DNA from: Candidatus Yanofskyibacteriota bacterium
GTDB taxonomy: Bacteria > Patescibacteriota > Minisyncoccia > 2-02-FULL-40-12 > GWA2-44-9
Assembly (NCBI GenBank): GCA_003151795.1
Contig: PLYL01000016.1
Span: forward strand, 1-46,603
Length of the DNA stretch: 46,603 nucleotides
Direction: 5' to 3'
The first letter of the stretch is position 1; each line of letters begins with the position of its first letter. A program made the translations under genes and the position numbers. Of this stretch, positions 9,527-17,786 are shown one piece after another. The notes below the pieces were generated by a model, which saw only the letters and a list, made by a program, of their open reading frames with translations, had not been told where the DNA came from and made no database searches.

Positions 9527-9790
9527 TTATAAACCTAATTTTTTGGTCAAGCTGGCGTGCCGTTTTGGATTGTCGCGTTTCAAGAAATCCATCAATCGTT
9601 TGCGCTTGGCCACCATTTTCAAGAGACCCAGGCGGGAGCTATTGTCTTTGCCGTGCTTTTTTAAATGCTTGGCAAGCATTTCGATTTCTTTGGTAAACAA
9701 AGCCACCTGGGCTTCAGCCGAGCCGGTGTCTTTGTCATGAATCCGGACTTGTTCTAAAACTTTCGATTTTTGCTGGGTAGTTAAGGCCAT
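9527..9790 (-). CDS. rpsO: 30S ribosomal protein S15
   Basis: DTGSAEAQVALFTKEIEMLAKHLKKHGKDNSSRLGLLKMVAKRKRLMDFLKR. Confidence 0.97.
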   Translation of the reverse strand: MALTTQQKSKVLEQVRIHDKDTGSAEAQVALFTKEIEMLAKHLKKHGKDNSSRLGLLKMVAKRKRLMDFLKRDNPKRHASLTKKLGL

Positions 9791-9893
9791 GGGAATAGGG
9801 GTATGTATTAAGTATTATGGAAAATAAAACTAAATGTATTCTATCACGGATTTTGATTGCTTACAATAGCTTATATTTTGCGACGTAAAGATG

Positions 9894-9899
9894 TATAAT
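9894..9899 (+). promoter_or_regulatory. Putative -10 box TATAAT for the tyrosine recombinase gene
   Basis: tgtataatg about 9 nt before the ATG. Confidence 0.4.
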
Positions 9900-9907
9900 G
9901 ACCGTAT

Positions 9908-10852
9908 ATGGCTGATTTGAAAACTCTTAAAATACAATATCTGGAATACTTAGAGATCGAGAAGAATCGGTCGCCTAAGACACTGGAAAACTATGGACGA
10001 TATTTGGATAGGTTTTTGAACTTTGCCAAAGTGAAAAACGCGGAAGACTTGGATGATGAGCGCATCCGCCAATATCGTCTGCATTTGAATCGCCTGAATA
10101 GAGGAGATGGCCCCTCCTTCGCCAAGGCTTCGGCGGGCGAGCGACCCTTGATGAAAGTTACCCAGAATTACCATGTCATTGCATTGCGGAATTTTTTAAA
10201 GTATCTCGCCAAGCGGGGAGTGCAAAGCGTCTCGGCAGAAAAGATTGAATTGGGCCGAGCCGAGGACCGGCATGTGACTTTTCTTGAACATAGCGAGTTA
10301 GACAGATTATTAAATGCGCCGGAAGGGGACAAGTTGGACGCTCTGCGGGACCGAGCGATGTTGCGGATGCTTTTCTCCACGGGTATGCGCGTCTCCGAAC
10401 TCTGCTCAATGGACCGTAACAAGATTGACGTAAAGCGAGGCGAGCTGTCAGTGCTCGGTAAAGGTCGGAAGATTCGCTTGGTCTTTCTGTCCGAGGACGC
10501 TAAAGATTACATCGCTCAATACCTCGCCAAAAGAACCGACGTCGATGAGGCTTTGTTCATCCGCATTCCCAAATCTGGCAAGTTTGGCAAAGATTCAGAC
10601 CTGCGTCTCACGCCCCGCTCGGTTCAGCGCATCGTCCAAAAATATGCCATCAAAGCCGGCATCATGGGCAAACACGTTTCGCCCCACACTTTGCGTCACA
10701 GCTATGCCACTGATTTATTAAGAAATGGCGCCGACATCCGCTCCGTCCAAGCCATGCTCGGCCATTCTTCGGTTACGACTACCCAAATCTACACCCACGT
10801 CACCGACACCCAGTTGCGGGAGATTCATAAAAAATTTCACGATAAAAAATAA
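9908..10852 (+). CDS. Tyrosine recombinase XerC/XerD family
   Basis: R..HTLRHSYATDLLRNGADIRSVQAMLGHSSVTTTQIYTHV catalytic block. Confidence 0.95.
   Translation: MADLKTLKIQYLEYLEIEKNRSPKTLENYGRYLDRFLNFAKVKNAEDLDDERIRQYRLHLNRLNRGDGPSFAKASAGERPLMKVTQNYHVIALRNFLKYLAKRGVQSVSAEKIELGRAEDRHVTFLEHSELDRLLNAPEGDKLDALRDRAMLRMLFSTGMRVSELCSMDRNKIDVKRGELSVLGKGRKIRLVFLSEDAKDYIAQYLAKRTDVDEALFIRIPKSGKFGKDSDLRLTPRSVQRIVQKYAIKAGIMGKHVSPHTLRHSYATDLLRNGADIRSVQAMLGHSSVTTTQIYTHVTDTQLREIHKKFHDKK
10111..10143. repeat. Palindromic-type element inserted in frame in the xer gene (peptide PSFAKASAGERP)
   Basis: cctccttcgccaaggcttcggcgggcgag; interrupts a conserved N-terminal region. Confidence 0.5.
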
Positions 10853-10862
10853 AATCTAAAAA

Positions 10863-10878
10863 TCCTCCGACTGGAGGA
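10863..10878 (+). terminator. Short hairpin tcctccgactggagga after the xer gene
   Basis: 6-bp GC-rich stem. Confidence 0.45.
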
Positions 10879-10919
10879 CTTCTAAACTAACACCAAACAC
10901 GCGCTAAGTTATCAACCTT

Positions 10920-11171
10920 CTATTCGGCTTCGACTTTGAGAACAATCGCTCCTTCGCGAACTTTGCCGGTGGCCTGCAGGCCGACGACGTCGCCCTTCTT
11001 GGCTTGCTTAACTTCTTCGTGATCCACCTGCATCGAGCTGACGGTTTGCTCAAAATCCGAGCCGTGGCCCTCGAATTTGATTTTGTCGCCCACTTTAAGA
11101 CCGGCGGCTAATTCAACGATAGCCACCCCGAGCTTGTCGTAATAATGGGTCACTTTTCCGACCGGTTTCAT
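10920..11171 (-). CDS. Small EF-Tu domain-2-like protein
   Basis: VGKVTHYYDKLGVAIVELAAGLKVGDKIKFEGHGSDFEQTVSSMQ. Confidence 0.75.
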   Translation of the reverse strand: MKPVGKVTHYYDKLGVAIVELAAGLKVGDKIKFEGHGSDFEQTVSSMQVDHEEVKQAKKGDVVGLQATGKVREGAIVLKVEAE

Positions 11172-11227
11172 ATAGCCCAATTATATAAAATGGGACTGCG
11201 CAATGCAAGGCCCCGTTTATGTAAAGA

Positions 11228-11806
11228 TTATTTGTATTTCGGATGCTGTTCTTTTTTGCCAGCACGATGGGATTCGTCACGGGCGAGGGCGAAGAATAAA
11301 CTGGAGAGGCGGTTGAGATAGGGGACAATATTGCCGTCAATTTTCAATTCCCAATTTTTCTCCCTGCGGGAGATCTCCCGCAGGGAGACAATTTTCAAAA
11401 CAGACCGCTCAACTTTGCGGGAACGGGCGCGGAGCATGTCGAGCCATGCCGAATTGCGGGTCGAACCGGAAATAACAAAGCCCTTCGGAGATTTTAATTT
11501 ATTTTCGATGGTATCGATGATTTGTTCGGACCAGACGATTTTTGCCGGCAAGAAAACAGGCGGTTTTCGTTTTTCTTTCAGCATAACATAGGCAACATTG
11601 GCCTGTATGATAAAAAGGTCTTCCTGCACTTGATGGAGAATCTTTTCCAAACGCAAGGAAATACGGTCAGCTTTGAGAACACCAATCATGCTATTCAATT
11701 CATCGAGCTCGCCCAGAGTTTCGGTAAACGGATTGGTCTTCTTAATCTTCTTCTTACCAATAATACTGCTCCCCGAATCACCTTTGCGGGTATAGAAAAT
11801 TGTCAT
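11228..11806 (-). CDS. PduO-type cob(I)alamin adenosyltransferase-like protein
   Basis: MTIFYTRKGDSGSS...LGELDELNSMIGVL...PKGFVISGSTRNSAWLDMLRARSRKVER...YLNRLSSLFFALAR. Confidence 0.85.
   Translation of the reverse strand: MTIFYTRKGDSGSSIIGKKKIKKTNPFTETLGELDELNSMIGVLKADRISLRLEKILHQVQEDLFIIQANVAYVMLKEKRKPPVFLPAKIVWSEQIIDTIENKLKSPKGFVISGSTRNSAWLDMLRARSRKVERSVLKIVSLREISRREKNWELKIDGNIVPYLNRLSSLFFALARDESHRAGKKEQHPKYK
11359..11388. repeat. Family-A palindromic element copy 1 (tctccctgcgggagatctcccgcagggaga)
   Basis: 30-bp perfect palindrome inside the adenosyltransferase CDS, in frame (peptide SLREISRRE). Confidence 0.85.
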
Positions 11807-11810
11807 AGTG

Positions 11811-11891
11811 CCCGAGGTGGGACTCGAACCCACATGCCTTTCGGCACACGATTTTAAGTCGTGCGTGTAAACCATTCCACCACTCGGGCAT
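11811..11891 (-). tRNA. tRNA-Leu (anticodon TAA)
   Basis: gcccgag...ctcgggc acceptor; ggttcgagtcc T loop; loop cttaaaa. Confidence 0.92.
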
Positions 11892-11908
11892 TGATTTATC
11901 AAGAGGAG

Positions 11909-11996
11909 GTGCAGGAGGGAATCGAACCCTCGCATAATCGTTTTGTCATGGCTTCGCCAGATCTCGCGAAGCGAGACAGACCGCTATTCCACCTCT
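11909..11996 (-). pseudogene. tRNA-Cys-like remnant with intact T-arm, degenerate 5' half and a palindromic insert in the anticodon loop
   Basis: gagggttcgattccctc T-arm and ctgcacc acceptor strand; insert gtc...gac between TCTG and CAAAA. Confidence 0.6.
11945..11977. repeat. Family-A-related palindromic element, degenerate copy inside the tRNA-like remnant
   Basis: gtcatggcttcgccagatctcgcgaagcgagac. Confidence 0.6.
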
Positions 11997-11997
11997 G

Positions 11998-12069
11998 AGG
12001 CGCGAGTGGGAGTCGAACCCACGCATAGCGGTTTTGCAGACCGCCGTGTTACCGTTTCACCATCGCGCC
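11998..12069 (-). tRNA. tRNA-Cys (anticodon GCA)
   Basis: ggcgcga...tcgcgcc acceptor; gcggt ctGCAaa accgc. Confidence 0.93.
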
Positions 12070-12306
12070 ATACTTCTTCTTTAAAATCTCTTTTTGTTGT
12101 CCTGTTTTTAGGAACATCTCTAATCGTACTGCCTCACCACGCGAATCGCAATCTCTACTCTCCATCAGTTTCCAAGGTCTGTATGGCTTAGTAGATCTCA
12201 CTTTGCCTGCATTATGAAGAGCGAAACGTCTTTCCAAATTTTCTGTGCTACCGACATACAAATCTCCATTTTTCTTACTGCGAAGGATATAAACAAAATA
12301 GTTCAT
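12049..12306 (-). CDS. GIY-YIG nuclease family protein
   Basis: MNYFVYILRSKKNGDLYVGSTENLERRFALHNAGKV; 3' end overlaps the tRNA-Cys 5' end by 21 nt. Confidence 0.9.
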   Translation of the reverse strand: MNYFVYILRSKKNGDLYVGSTENLERRFALHNAGKVRSTKPYRPWKLMESRDCDSRGEAVRLEMFLKTGQQKEILKKKYGAMVKR

Positions 12307-12316
12307 ATATTTCTTT

Positions 12317-12350
12317 TGTCTCCCTGCGGGAGATCCCCCGAAGGGGGACA
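12317..12350. repeat. Family-A palindromic element copy 2
   Basis: tgtctccctgcgggagatcccccgaagggggaca. Confidence 0.8.
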
Positions 12351-12381
12351 GACCGTAGCGTTACCACTTCGCCACTGCACC
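12349..12381 (-). pseudogene. 5' half of a tRNA (tRNA-Cys-like), truncated at a palindromic element
   Basis: GGTGCAGTGGCGAAGTGGTAACGCTACGGTCTG: acceptor 5' strand, D-arm and anticodon 5' stem; no 3' half follows. GGTGCAG is perfectly complementary to CTGCACC in the 11909-11996 remnant. Confidence 0.65.
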
Positions 12382-12382
12382 C

Positions 12383-13942
12383 TTACAACGTGCGGGCGAT
12401 ACTTTCTTCCTGGTATATTTCCAGAATATCGCCGACTTCGATATCAATCGCGGACTTCGAATCAATGATATCAATCCGCATGCCGGTTTCCAAGCCTTCG
12501 GCCACTTCGGGCACGTCTTGTTTGGCTTGCTGAACCTGGCCGACCTTGGCCAGCATGAGGCTCTTGCCATCGCGCTGAACATCGCACAACGCGCCCCGGA
12601 CTAATTTGCCGGACAAGACCCGGCCGCCGACGACTTGGTTGCGAGAATCTTTTTTGAATAAAGCCAGAATCTTAACTTTGCCGAGCACTTCCCGCCGCAC
12701 TTCAGCCGTCAATAAACCGGCCATTTCTTTGCGGATATGCTCAATCAGTTCATAGATGACATCGAACGTAGCGATGCTGACGTGTTCTTTTTCGGCCAAC
12801 TTGCGAGCCGAAGTTTCAACGGGCACGCGAAAACCAATCACCGAACCGCCCCCGCCAATCGCCGACCGGACATCAGAATCAGACACCGCGCCGATATCAT
12901 AGCTCAACACCGTGTACATAACTTCCTCGGATTTGATGTGCTTGAGGGCCATCTCGATGGCTTCCAGAGAACTGGAAACGTCGGTCTTAATCACCAACTT
13001 TAAATATTTCTTGGCCGGGTCAATCTGGGTATGGCTGGTTTTAAGAAAAGAAAAGAGGGGAGTCAGATCCACGTTTGAGGCCGCCAAGACTTGGGCTGAA
13101 TCTTTATCTAGCGCGGTCGTGAATTCTCGACCGATCTCGGGCGTATTCGTCCAGCCCGTAATTAAAACCGGTTGCGACGGTCCGGCCGTATCGAGCCGAT
13201 TGCCGGTAAAATCTTCCATCGATTTGACCTTGCCGACCACGGCTCCGGCGACAATCCAATCGCCGACGGACAAAATACCCTTGCGAATCAGGGCCGTCGC
13301 GACGTAACCGCGGCGCTTATCCAAATTGGATTCAATAATCACGCCCATCGCCGGCAAAGACAGGTCTTCTTTGAGATCCTCTAGCTCGGCCACTAGTAAA
13401 ACCATATCTAGCAATTCATTGATGCCGGTCTTTTGTTTGGCCGATATTTCGACGACGGGCACGGTGCCGCCCCAGTCTTCGACCAGAACTTCTTCGCCGG
13501 CCAAATCTTGTTTCACTTTTTGGACATTCGCGCCCGGCTTGTCAATTTTACTAATCGCGACCACAAAAGGAATCTTTTCTTCTTTGATAATTTTAATGGC
13601 TTCTTGCGTTTGGGGTTTGACGCCTTCGTCGGCCGCCACGACCAAAATCGCCACATCGGCGACTTTGGCCCCGCGCGACCGAATCGCGCTGAAAGCTTCG
13701 TGGCCGGGCGTATCGAGAAACGTAATCATCTTGTCTCCCTTCGGGAGATCTCCCGAAGGGAGACCCACGACGGCTTGGTAAGCCCCAATGTGTTGGGTAA
13801 TCCCTCCCGACTCTCCACTGGCGATATTGGCTTTGCGAATCACGTCCAACAAACTCGTCTTGCCATGGTCGACATGCCCAAGCACCACCACAATCGGCGG
13901 TCGATGTTCAGTATTGCTCGTTGTTGGCTTGATATCTGGCAT
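12383..13942 (-). CDS. infB: Translation initiation factor IF-2, short form
   Basis: [19 protein letters not shown]...[21 protein letters not shown]. Confidence 0.96.
   Translation of the reverse strand: MPDIKPTTSNTEHRPPIVVVLGHVDHGKTSLLDVIRKANIASGESGGITQHIGAYQAVVGLPSGDLPKGDKMITFLDTPGHEAFSAIRSRGAKVADVAILVVAADEGVKPQTQEAIKIIKEEKIPFVVAISKIDKPGANVQKVKQDLAGEEVLVEDWGGTVPVVEISAKQKTGINELLDMVLLVAELEDLKEDLSLPAMGVIIESNLDKRRGYVATALIRKGILSVGDWIVAGAVVGKVKSMEDFTGNRLDTAGPSQPVLITGWTNTPEIGREFTTALDKDSAQVLAASNVDLTPLFSFLKTSHTQIDPAKKYLKLVIKTDVSSSLEAIEMALKHIKSEEVMYTVLSYDIGAVSDSDVRSAIGGGGSVIGFRVPVETSARKLAEKEHVSIATFDVIYELIEHIRKEMAGLLTAEVRREVLGKVKILALFKKDSRNQVVGGRVLSGKLVRGALCDVQRDGKSLMLAKVGQVQQAKQDVPEVAEGLETGMRIDIIDSKSAIDIEVGDILEIYQEESIARTL
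13733..13764. repeat. Family-A palindromic element copy 3, in frame inside infB
   Basis: gtctcccttcgggagatctcccgaagggagac, 32-bp perfect palindrome encoding LPSGDLPKG. Confidence 0.9.
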
Positions 13943-14033
13943 TTAAGTGCCGTAATTTTACCATTCCAAACCCCTAAAGTCAAAGAAAAAGATTGAAATA
14001 AGGCCACTGAAATGCTATTATATGGTATCGTTT

Positions 14034-14122
14034 GGAGACGTGTCAGAGTGGTCTAATGTGCCTCTTTGCTAAAGAGGTGTTCGGGTTAAACCGAACCGGT
14101 GGTTCGAATCCACCCGTCTCCG
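14034..14122 (+). tRNA. tRNA-Ser (anticodon GCT)
   Basis: ggagacg...cgtctcc; cctct ttGCTaa agagg; long variable arm. Confidence 0.94.
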
Positions 14123-14231
14123 CATTGACAACCTATTATCGGTGTGTTCCCGTATACTCGCGAGAGTAGCGAGACCCGAGTACCCGATAGTATTGGTTGA
14201 AACAAAAAGAGCGATGCACCGCTCTTTTTGT
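14123..14231 (+). ncRNA. Candidate structured RNA downstream of tRNA-Ser, copy 1, ending in a terminator-like hairpin
   Basis: Strong similarity (about 80% by eye) to the region after the second tRNA-Ser; shared stems ctcgc/gcgag and tatcgg/ccgata; agagcg...cgctctttttg. Confidence 0.45.
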
Positions 14232-14233
14232 TT

Positions 14234-15574
14234 TTAGGCTTCCTCAATCAGAGTAATTTTCTTGTCTTTGTAATTCAGCCTGCTTCGAAGATTCGCTAGC
14301 AACTCGCGCTTGTCTGATACACTGCCTTCCTTGAGAAGATACTTGGCATACTGGCGGATATTGACGTCATCTTCTTCAACTAGCGCTTTGCCGCTTCGGC
14401 CATTTACTATTTTCTGAAGCTTATTGAATCGTCGTATCTCATCTTCTAGCTTGGTTCGCATACCCAGCTCATTAATATTCACTTGGTCTATTATTTTGAG
14501 AAGCTCATCAATCAATTCTTCTTCTCGGATATATTTATTCTTGCAGTTCCGATCTCTGGCTCGGCTACAGCCGTAGTAGATGTAGTGCGCTGACGTGCCG
14601 TCTTTCAAGACCTTCCATTTCTCCTCAGCGGATATGCCGGATTGGCAATAGCCACAGGTAAACAGCTTCGTGAATGAGAACTCTTTATTCTCTCGCTGAA
14701 TATTATCCCGATTGAGTTGAGCTTGGACTTTCTCAAAAAGCTCTTGGTCAATAATTGGCTGATGCTTGCCCTGATACCAGTTACCACTTGCGCGAGGCCG
14801 TTCAAAGACCCCGTAGTAGAATGGACTCTGCAATGTCCGGTACACGCCGCTTAATGTCAGCGGCTTATTTCCTCTGGTATAGAAGTTCAGCTCGAATCGG
14901 AGCCAATTGTATACTTTCCGGCCAGAAAAGTTTTCGTACGCCACTTTCTCAAACATCTTTTTGATAGTCGGTGCACGCAGGGGATCGACGATGACTTGGC
15001 ACTTCTTGTCCATCAGCCCCTGACTCAGATAGCCCAGCGGAGCTCTTCCAGCCCAGAGACCCATCTCGCATCGGGTACGAAGACCTCGTTTCACGTTCAC
15101 GCCTCGGTTATCATTCTCCAGTTTGGCTTGGCTCCCTAAAATCATGAGAAGGAATTTCTCGCTCGGGCTATTGGTAAATCTTTGGCCATACGTCCGGATC
15201 TCTATAAGGAGCTTGGCATCCATGAGGTCAACGATTTTGCCTAAGTCTCCGGCGTTCCTACTAATGCGATCGGGTGCCCATGTCAGAATGCCGTTGTACT
15301 TGCCTTGGCGTATCTCATCCACAATCTCATTGAAGATGGGACGCTGGCCAGTCTCTTTGGCTGAATGGGACTCGCGCTTCATACCTACGATCTCAAGGCC
15401 CTCCTTTTCTGCCAAAAGTAGCATCTCCTTAATCTGACTATCAATGGAGAGGATCTGGCGTTCCTCTGATTCCGTGCTTTTCCTCGCATATAGCACATAC
15501 TTGATCTTCTCCGGCGCAACCGCTATGGGGGCTGGGAAGGCCCCTGAAAGCCCTTGTTTTGGTATGTTGTTCAT
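14234..15574 (-). CDS. Large serine recombinase (resolvase N-terminus, Recombinase domain, zinc beta-ribbon)
   Basis: YVLYARKSTESEERQILSIDSQIKEM...LTWAPDRISRNAGDLGKIVDLMD...FTCGYCQSGISAEEK. Confidence 0.93.
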   Translation of the reverse strand: MNNIPKQGLSGAFPAPIAVAPEKIKYVLYARKSTESEERQILSIDSQIKEMLLLAEKEGLEIVGMKRESHSAKETGQRPIFNEIVDEIRQGKYNGILTWAPDRISRNAGDLGKIVDLMDAKLLIEIRTYGQRFTNSPSEKFLLMILGSQAKLENDNRGVNVKRGLRTRCEMGLWAGRAPLGYLSQGLMDKKCQVIVDPLRAPTIKKMFEKVAYENFSGRKVYNWLRFELNFYTRGNKPLTLSGVYRTLQSPFYYGVFERPRASGNWYQGKHQPIIDQELFEKVQAQLNRDNIQRENKEFSFTKLFTCGYCQSGISAEEKWKVLKDGTSAHYIYYGCSRARDRNCKNKYIREEELIDELLKIIDQVNINELGMRTKLEDEIRRFNKLQKIVNGRSGKALVEEDDVNIRQYAKYLLKEGSVSDKRELLANLRSRLNYKDKKITLIEEA

Positions 15575-15689
15575 ATACCAATGAATGACGCACTGGTGGG
15601 AGGAGTCCAGAGCGTCCCGAGTGCTTGGAGTTGATAAGTAAAGCCCAGAATTAAGCTATAATATTGTTAGAATATAATTAATAAAATCT

Positions 15690-16118
15690 ATGGACACACC
15701 AATACCAGAAAATCAAAATGTAACGGTCACTCCAGTACCGATACCTCCCAATGTCACACCGGCACCAATGTCTCCACCCTCGCAACCAATTCCAACTCCT
15801 AATCAGCCGCTTAGTCATTCCAGTAACACAGGTACGGCGATTCTCGCATACCTCGGTATTTTAATCATCGTGCCATTTCTGACTGATGCCAAAAATGATC
15901 CGTTCGTGAAATTTCACATCAAGCAAGGCTTAGCTTTAATTATCTCGGAACTTGTTGGTTCGTTTATATTTGTCATTCCGATTTTGGGCTGGATCGTCGG
16001 AGCATTTCTCGGGTTATTCAATCTAATTATGATTATCACTGGTATTATTAATGCCGCCACTGGCAAACAAAAAGAATTGCCCATCCTCGGTCAATTCGCT
16101 CGTAATTTTAATTTCTAA
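15690..16118 (+). CDS. DUF4870-like membrane protein
   Basis: Proline-rich N-terminus then AILAYLGILIIVPFLTDAKNDPFVKFHIKQGLALII. Confidence 0.75.
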   Translation: MDTPIPENQNVTVTPVPIPPNVTPAPMSPPSQPIPTPNQPLSHSSNTGTAILAYLGILIIVPFLTDAKNDPFVKFHIKQGLALIISELVGSFIFVIPILGWIVGAFLGLFNLIMIITGIINAATGKQKELPILGQFARNFNF

Positions 16119-16121
16119 CTC

Positions 16122-16577
16122 ATGATTCTTGCTGACAGCGCTGATCCAGAACTTCTTCGACGCTTAGGTTATCATGCCCATTGGTACGATAACTTTTTGC
16201 TAGGCCTTTTGGTTTTCTTTGGTGTTAATTTCTTAATTAACTCGCTCATAATTTTTTTCATCATACCCAAAAACCGATTGAAAAATTTATTGATACCAAG
16301 CTCCTTAGTGAGAATAGCGATTGTTAGTGCCCTAGGCCTTGGTTCTGATTTGTTCGGAGGTTTTGTCGGGCAAACGATTCAAGGATACGGTAATGGATTG
16401 GATCTAATGCTGGCGGGATTAATAATCTTTGTGCTAGTTGGCCTAAGCTACTATTTGATTTATTCAAAAGTAATTTCTAGAGATACTAGAAGACGAATCC
16501 GTGATTCTATAATTTTTTCTCTAATTAGTAACCCTATTTGGATATCCTCATTTATTCTCATTATGGCGCGATCATGA
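16122..16577 (+). CDS. Hypothetical membrane protein
   Basis: ORF with 4 predicted hydrophobic segments, tight spacing to neighbours. Confidence 0.6.
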   Translation: MILADSADPELLRRLGYHAHWYDNFLLGLLVFFGVNFLINSLIIFFIIPKNRLKNLLIPSSLVRIAIVSALGLGSDLFGGFVGQTIQGYGNGLDLMLAGLIIFVLVGLSYYLIYSKVISRDTRRRIRDSIIFSLISNPIWISSFILIMARS

Positions 16578-16620
16578 TTTAGACCTCCAAAAATACATCA
16601 CTCAATCCCGCGCGACAGGA

Positions 16621-17148
16621 ATGACCGACGACCAGATCCGAGAAAATTTAGTTGGGCAGGGGTGGGGGGAGAAAGATGTCATGTCAGTATTAACCCCAAA
16701 CATGGCAACGGCTACTCAAAACACAATACTGAAAAAGACTTTCATCATCTTGATTCCAGTCCTTTGGATTATTGCCCTTTTTCTTCCGGCGTATATATTT
16801 CCTCCATCAGCGTATGATTCAAAGCAAGCAACCTATTTCGGCTATGATTGTCTTCTGTGGGGATGGGCCGGTGGAGGTATAGCTTTTATCGCTTGGATAA
16901 GCAACCTTCCTTGGCTCATATCTTATATTTTGTTAGCATCAAAGAAATCAGCGCGAAAAAAGTCTATAGTTTTTGCCGGTATTGCTTTTGCCCTCTCGCT
17001 TAGTGCTCTCACTACAACCGAACTCCTGCGCGACGAAGCAGGACATACTGGACAGGTTAACGCCTCAATTGGCGCTTATGTCTGGATCTTGTCTATGCTT
17101 ACCCTGCTTATTGGCAACATCATTTTGTATAAAATAAAATCTAACTAA
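16621..17148 (+). CDS. Hypothetical membrane protein with N-terminal DDQIRENLVGQGWGEKDV helical motif (5' end possibly frameshifted)
   Basis: Motif shared with the next gene (DAQIRQTLVQQGWAQVDL). Confidence 0.65.
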   Translation: MTDDQIRENLVGQGWGEKDVMSVLTPNMATATQNTILKKTFIILIPVLWIIALFLPAYIFPPSAYDSKQATYFGYDCLLWGWAGGGIAFIAWISNLPWLISYILLASKKSARKKSIVFAGIAFALSLSALTTTELLRDEAGHTGQVNASIGAYVWILSMLTLLIGNIILYKIKSN

Positions 17149-17160
17149 AAAACAACCAAC

Positions 17161-17766
17161 ATGATGACACTGGAAGTACAACAATATATCAATCAACAAA
17201 AGTCAGCGGGAGTAGCGGATGCGCAAATTCGCCAAACTTTGGTCCAACAAGGTTGGGCGCAGGTTGATTTAGATCAGGCGTTTGGTGTAATTTCCACAGG
17301 ACCAGTTGTACCTCAAGCACCACTTACTACAAATTCTCCAACAGGAACAACCGGGCATAAGTGGTTGAAAATTATTGGAGTTGTTGTTCTCGTATTCGTG
17401 ATTCTGATTGCAATAATTGTTTTCTTTGCGCTATCCGCCACCTCTGCTCCCACCAATGCGGCTCGGACATTTGTCCAGGACATGGCCAACAATCAACCCG
17501 ACCAAGCTTATAGCTTAACTTCGCAGGCTTTCCATCAGCAGAATTCGCCCAACATATTAAGTGGCTTACTGACTCAATATCCTGACATCACGAAAATTTC
17601 AGATATCACGCTCAATAATCGAACCGTTACAAACAATACTGCTGAAATATCTGGTACGGTTACGACTTCAACCGGAACCTATCCAGTGGACGTAAAGCTC
17701 ATTAATGAATCGGGTGGCTGGAAGGTCTATTCATTCCACATTACATTCAGCCAAATTAAAAATTAA
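17161..17766 (+). CDS. Hypothetical protein: N-terminal helical motif, TM, extracellular DUF4878-like domain
   Basis: VQQYINQQKSAGVADAQIRQTLVQQGW; TM; ARTFVQDMANNQPDQAYSLTSQAF. Confidence 0.7.
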   Translation: MMTLEVQQYINQQKSAGVADAQIRQTLVQQGWAQVDLDQAFGVISTGPVVPQAPLTTNSPTGTTGHKWLKIIGVVVLVFVILIAIIVFFALSATSAPTNAARTFVQDMANNQPDQAYSLTSQAFHQQNSPNILSGLLTQYPDITKISDITLNNRTVTNNTAEISGTVTTSTGTYPVDVKLINESGGWKVYSFHITFSQIKN

Positions 17767-17786
17767 AGTATATCGGTAGTCATAAC

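Noticed and set aside
9908-10852. XerC/D gene as evidence of a mobile element
   Set aside because: Single Xer-type recombinases are usual chromosomal dimer-resolution genes; no att duplication seen here
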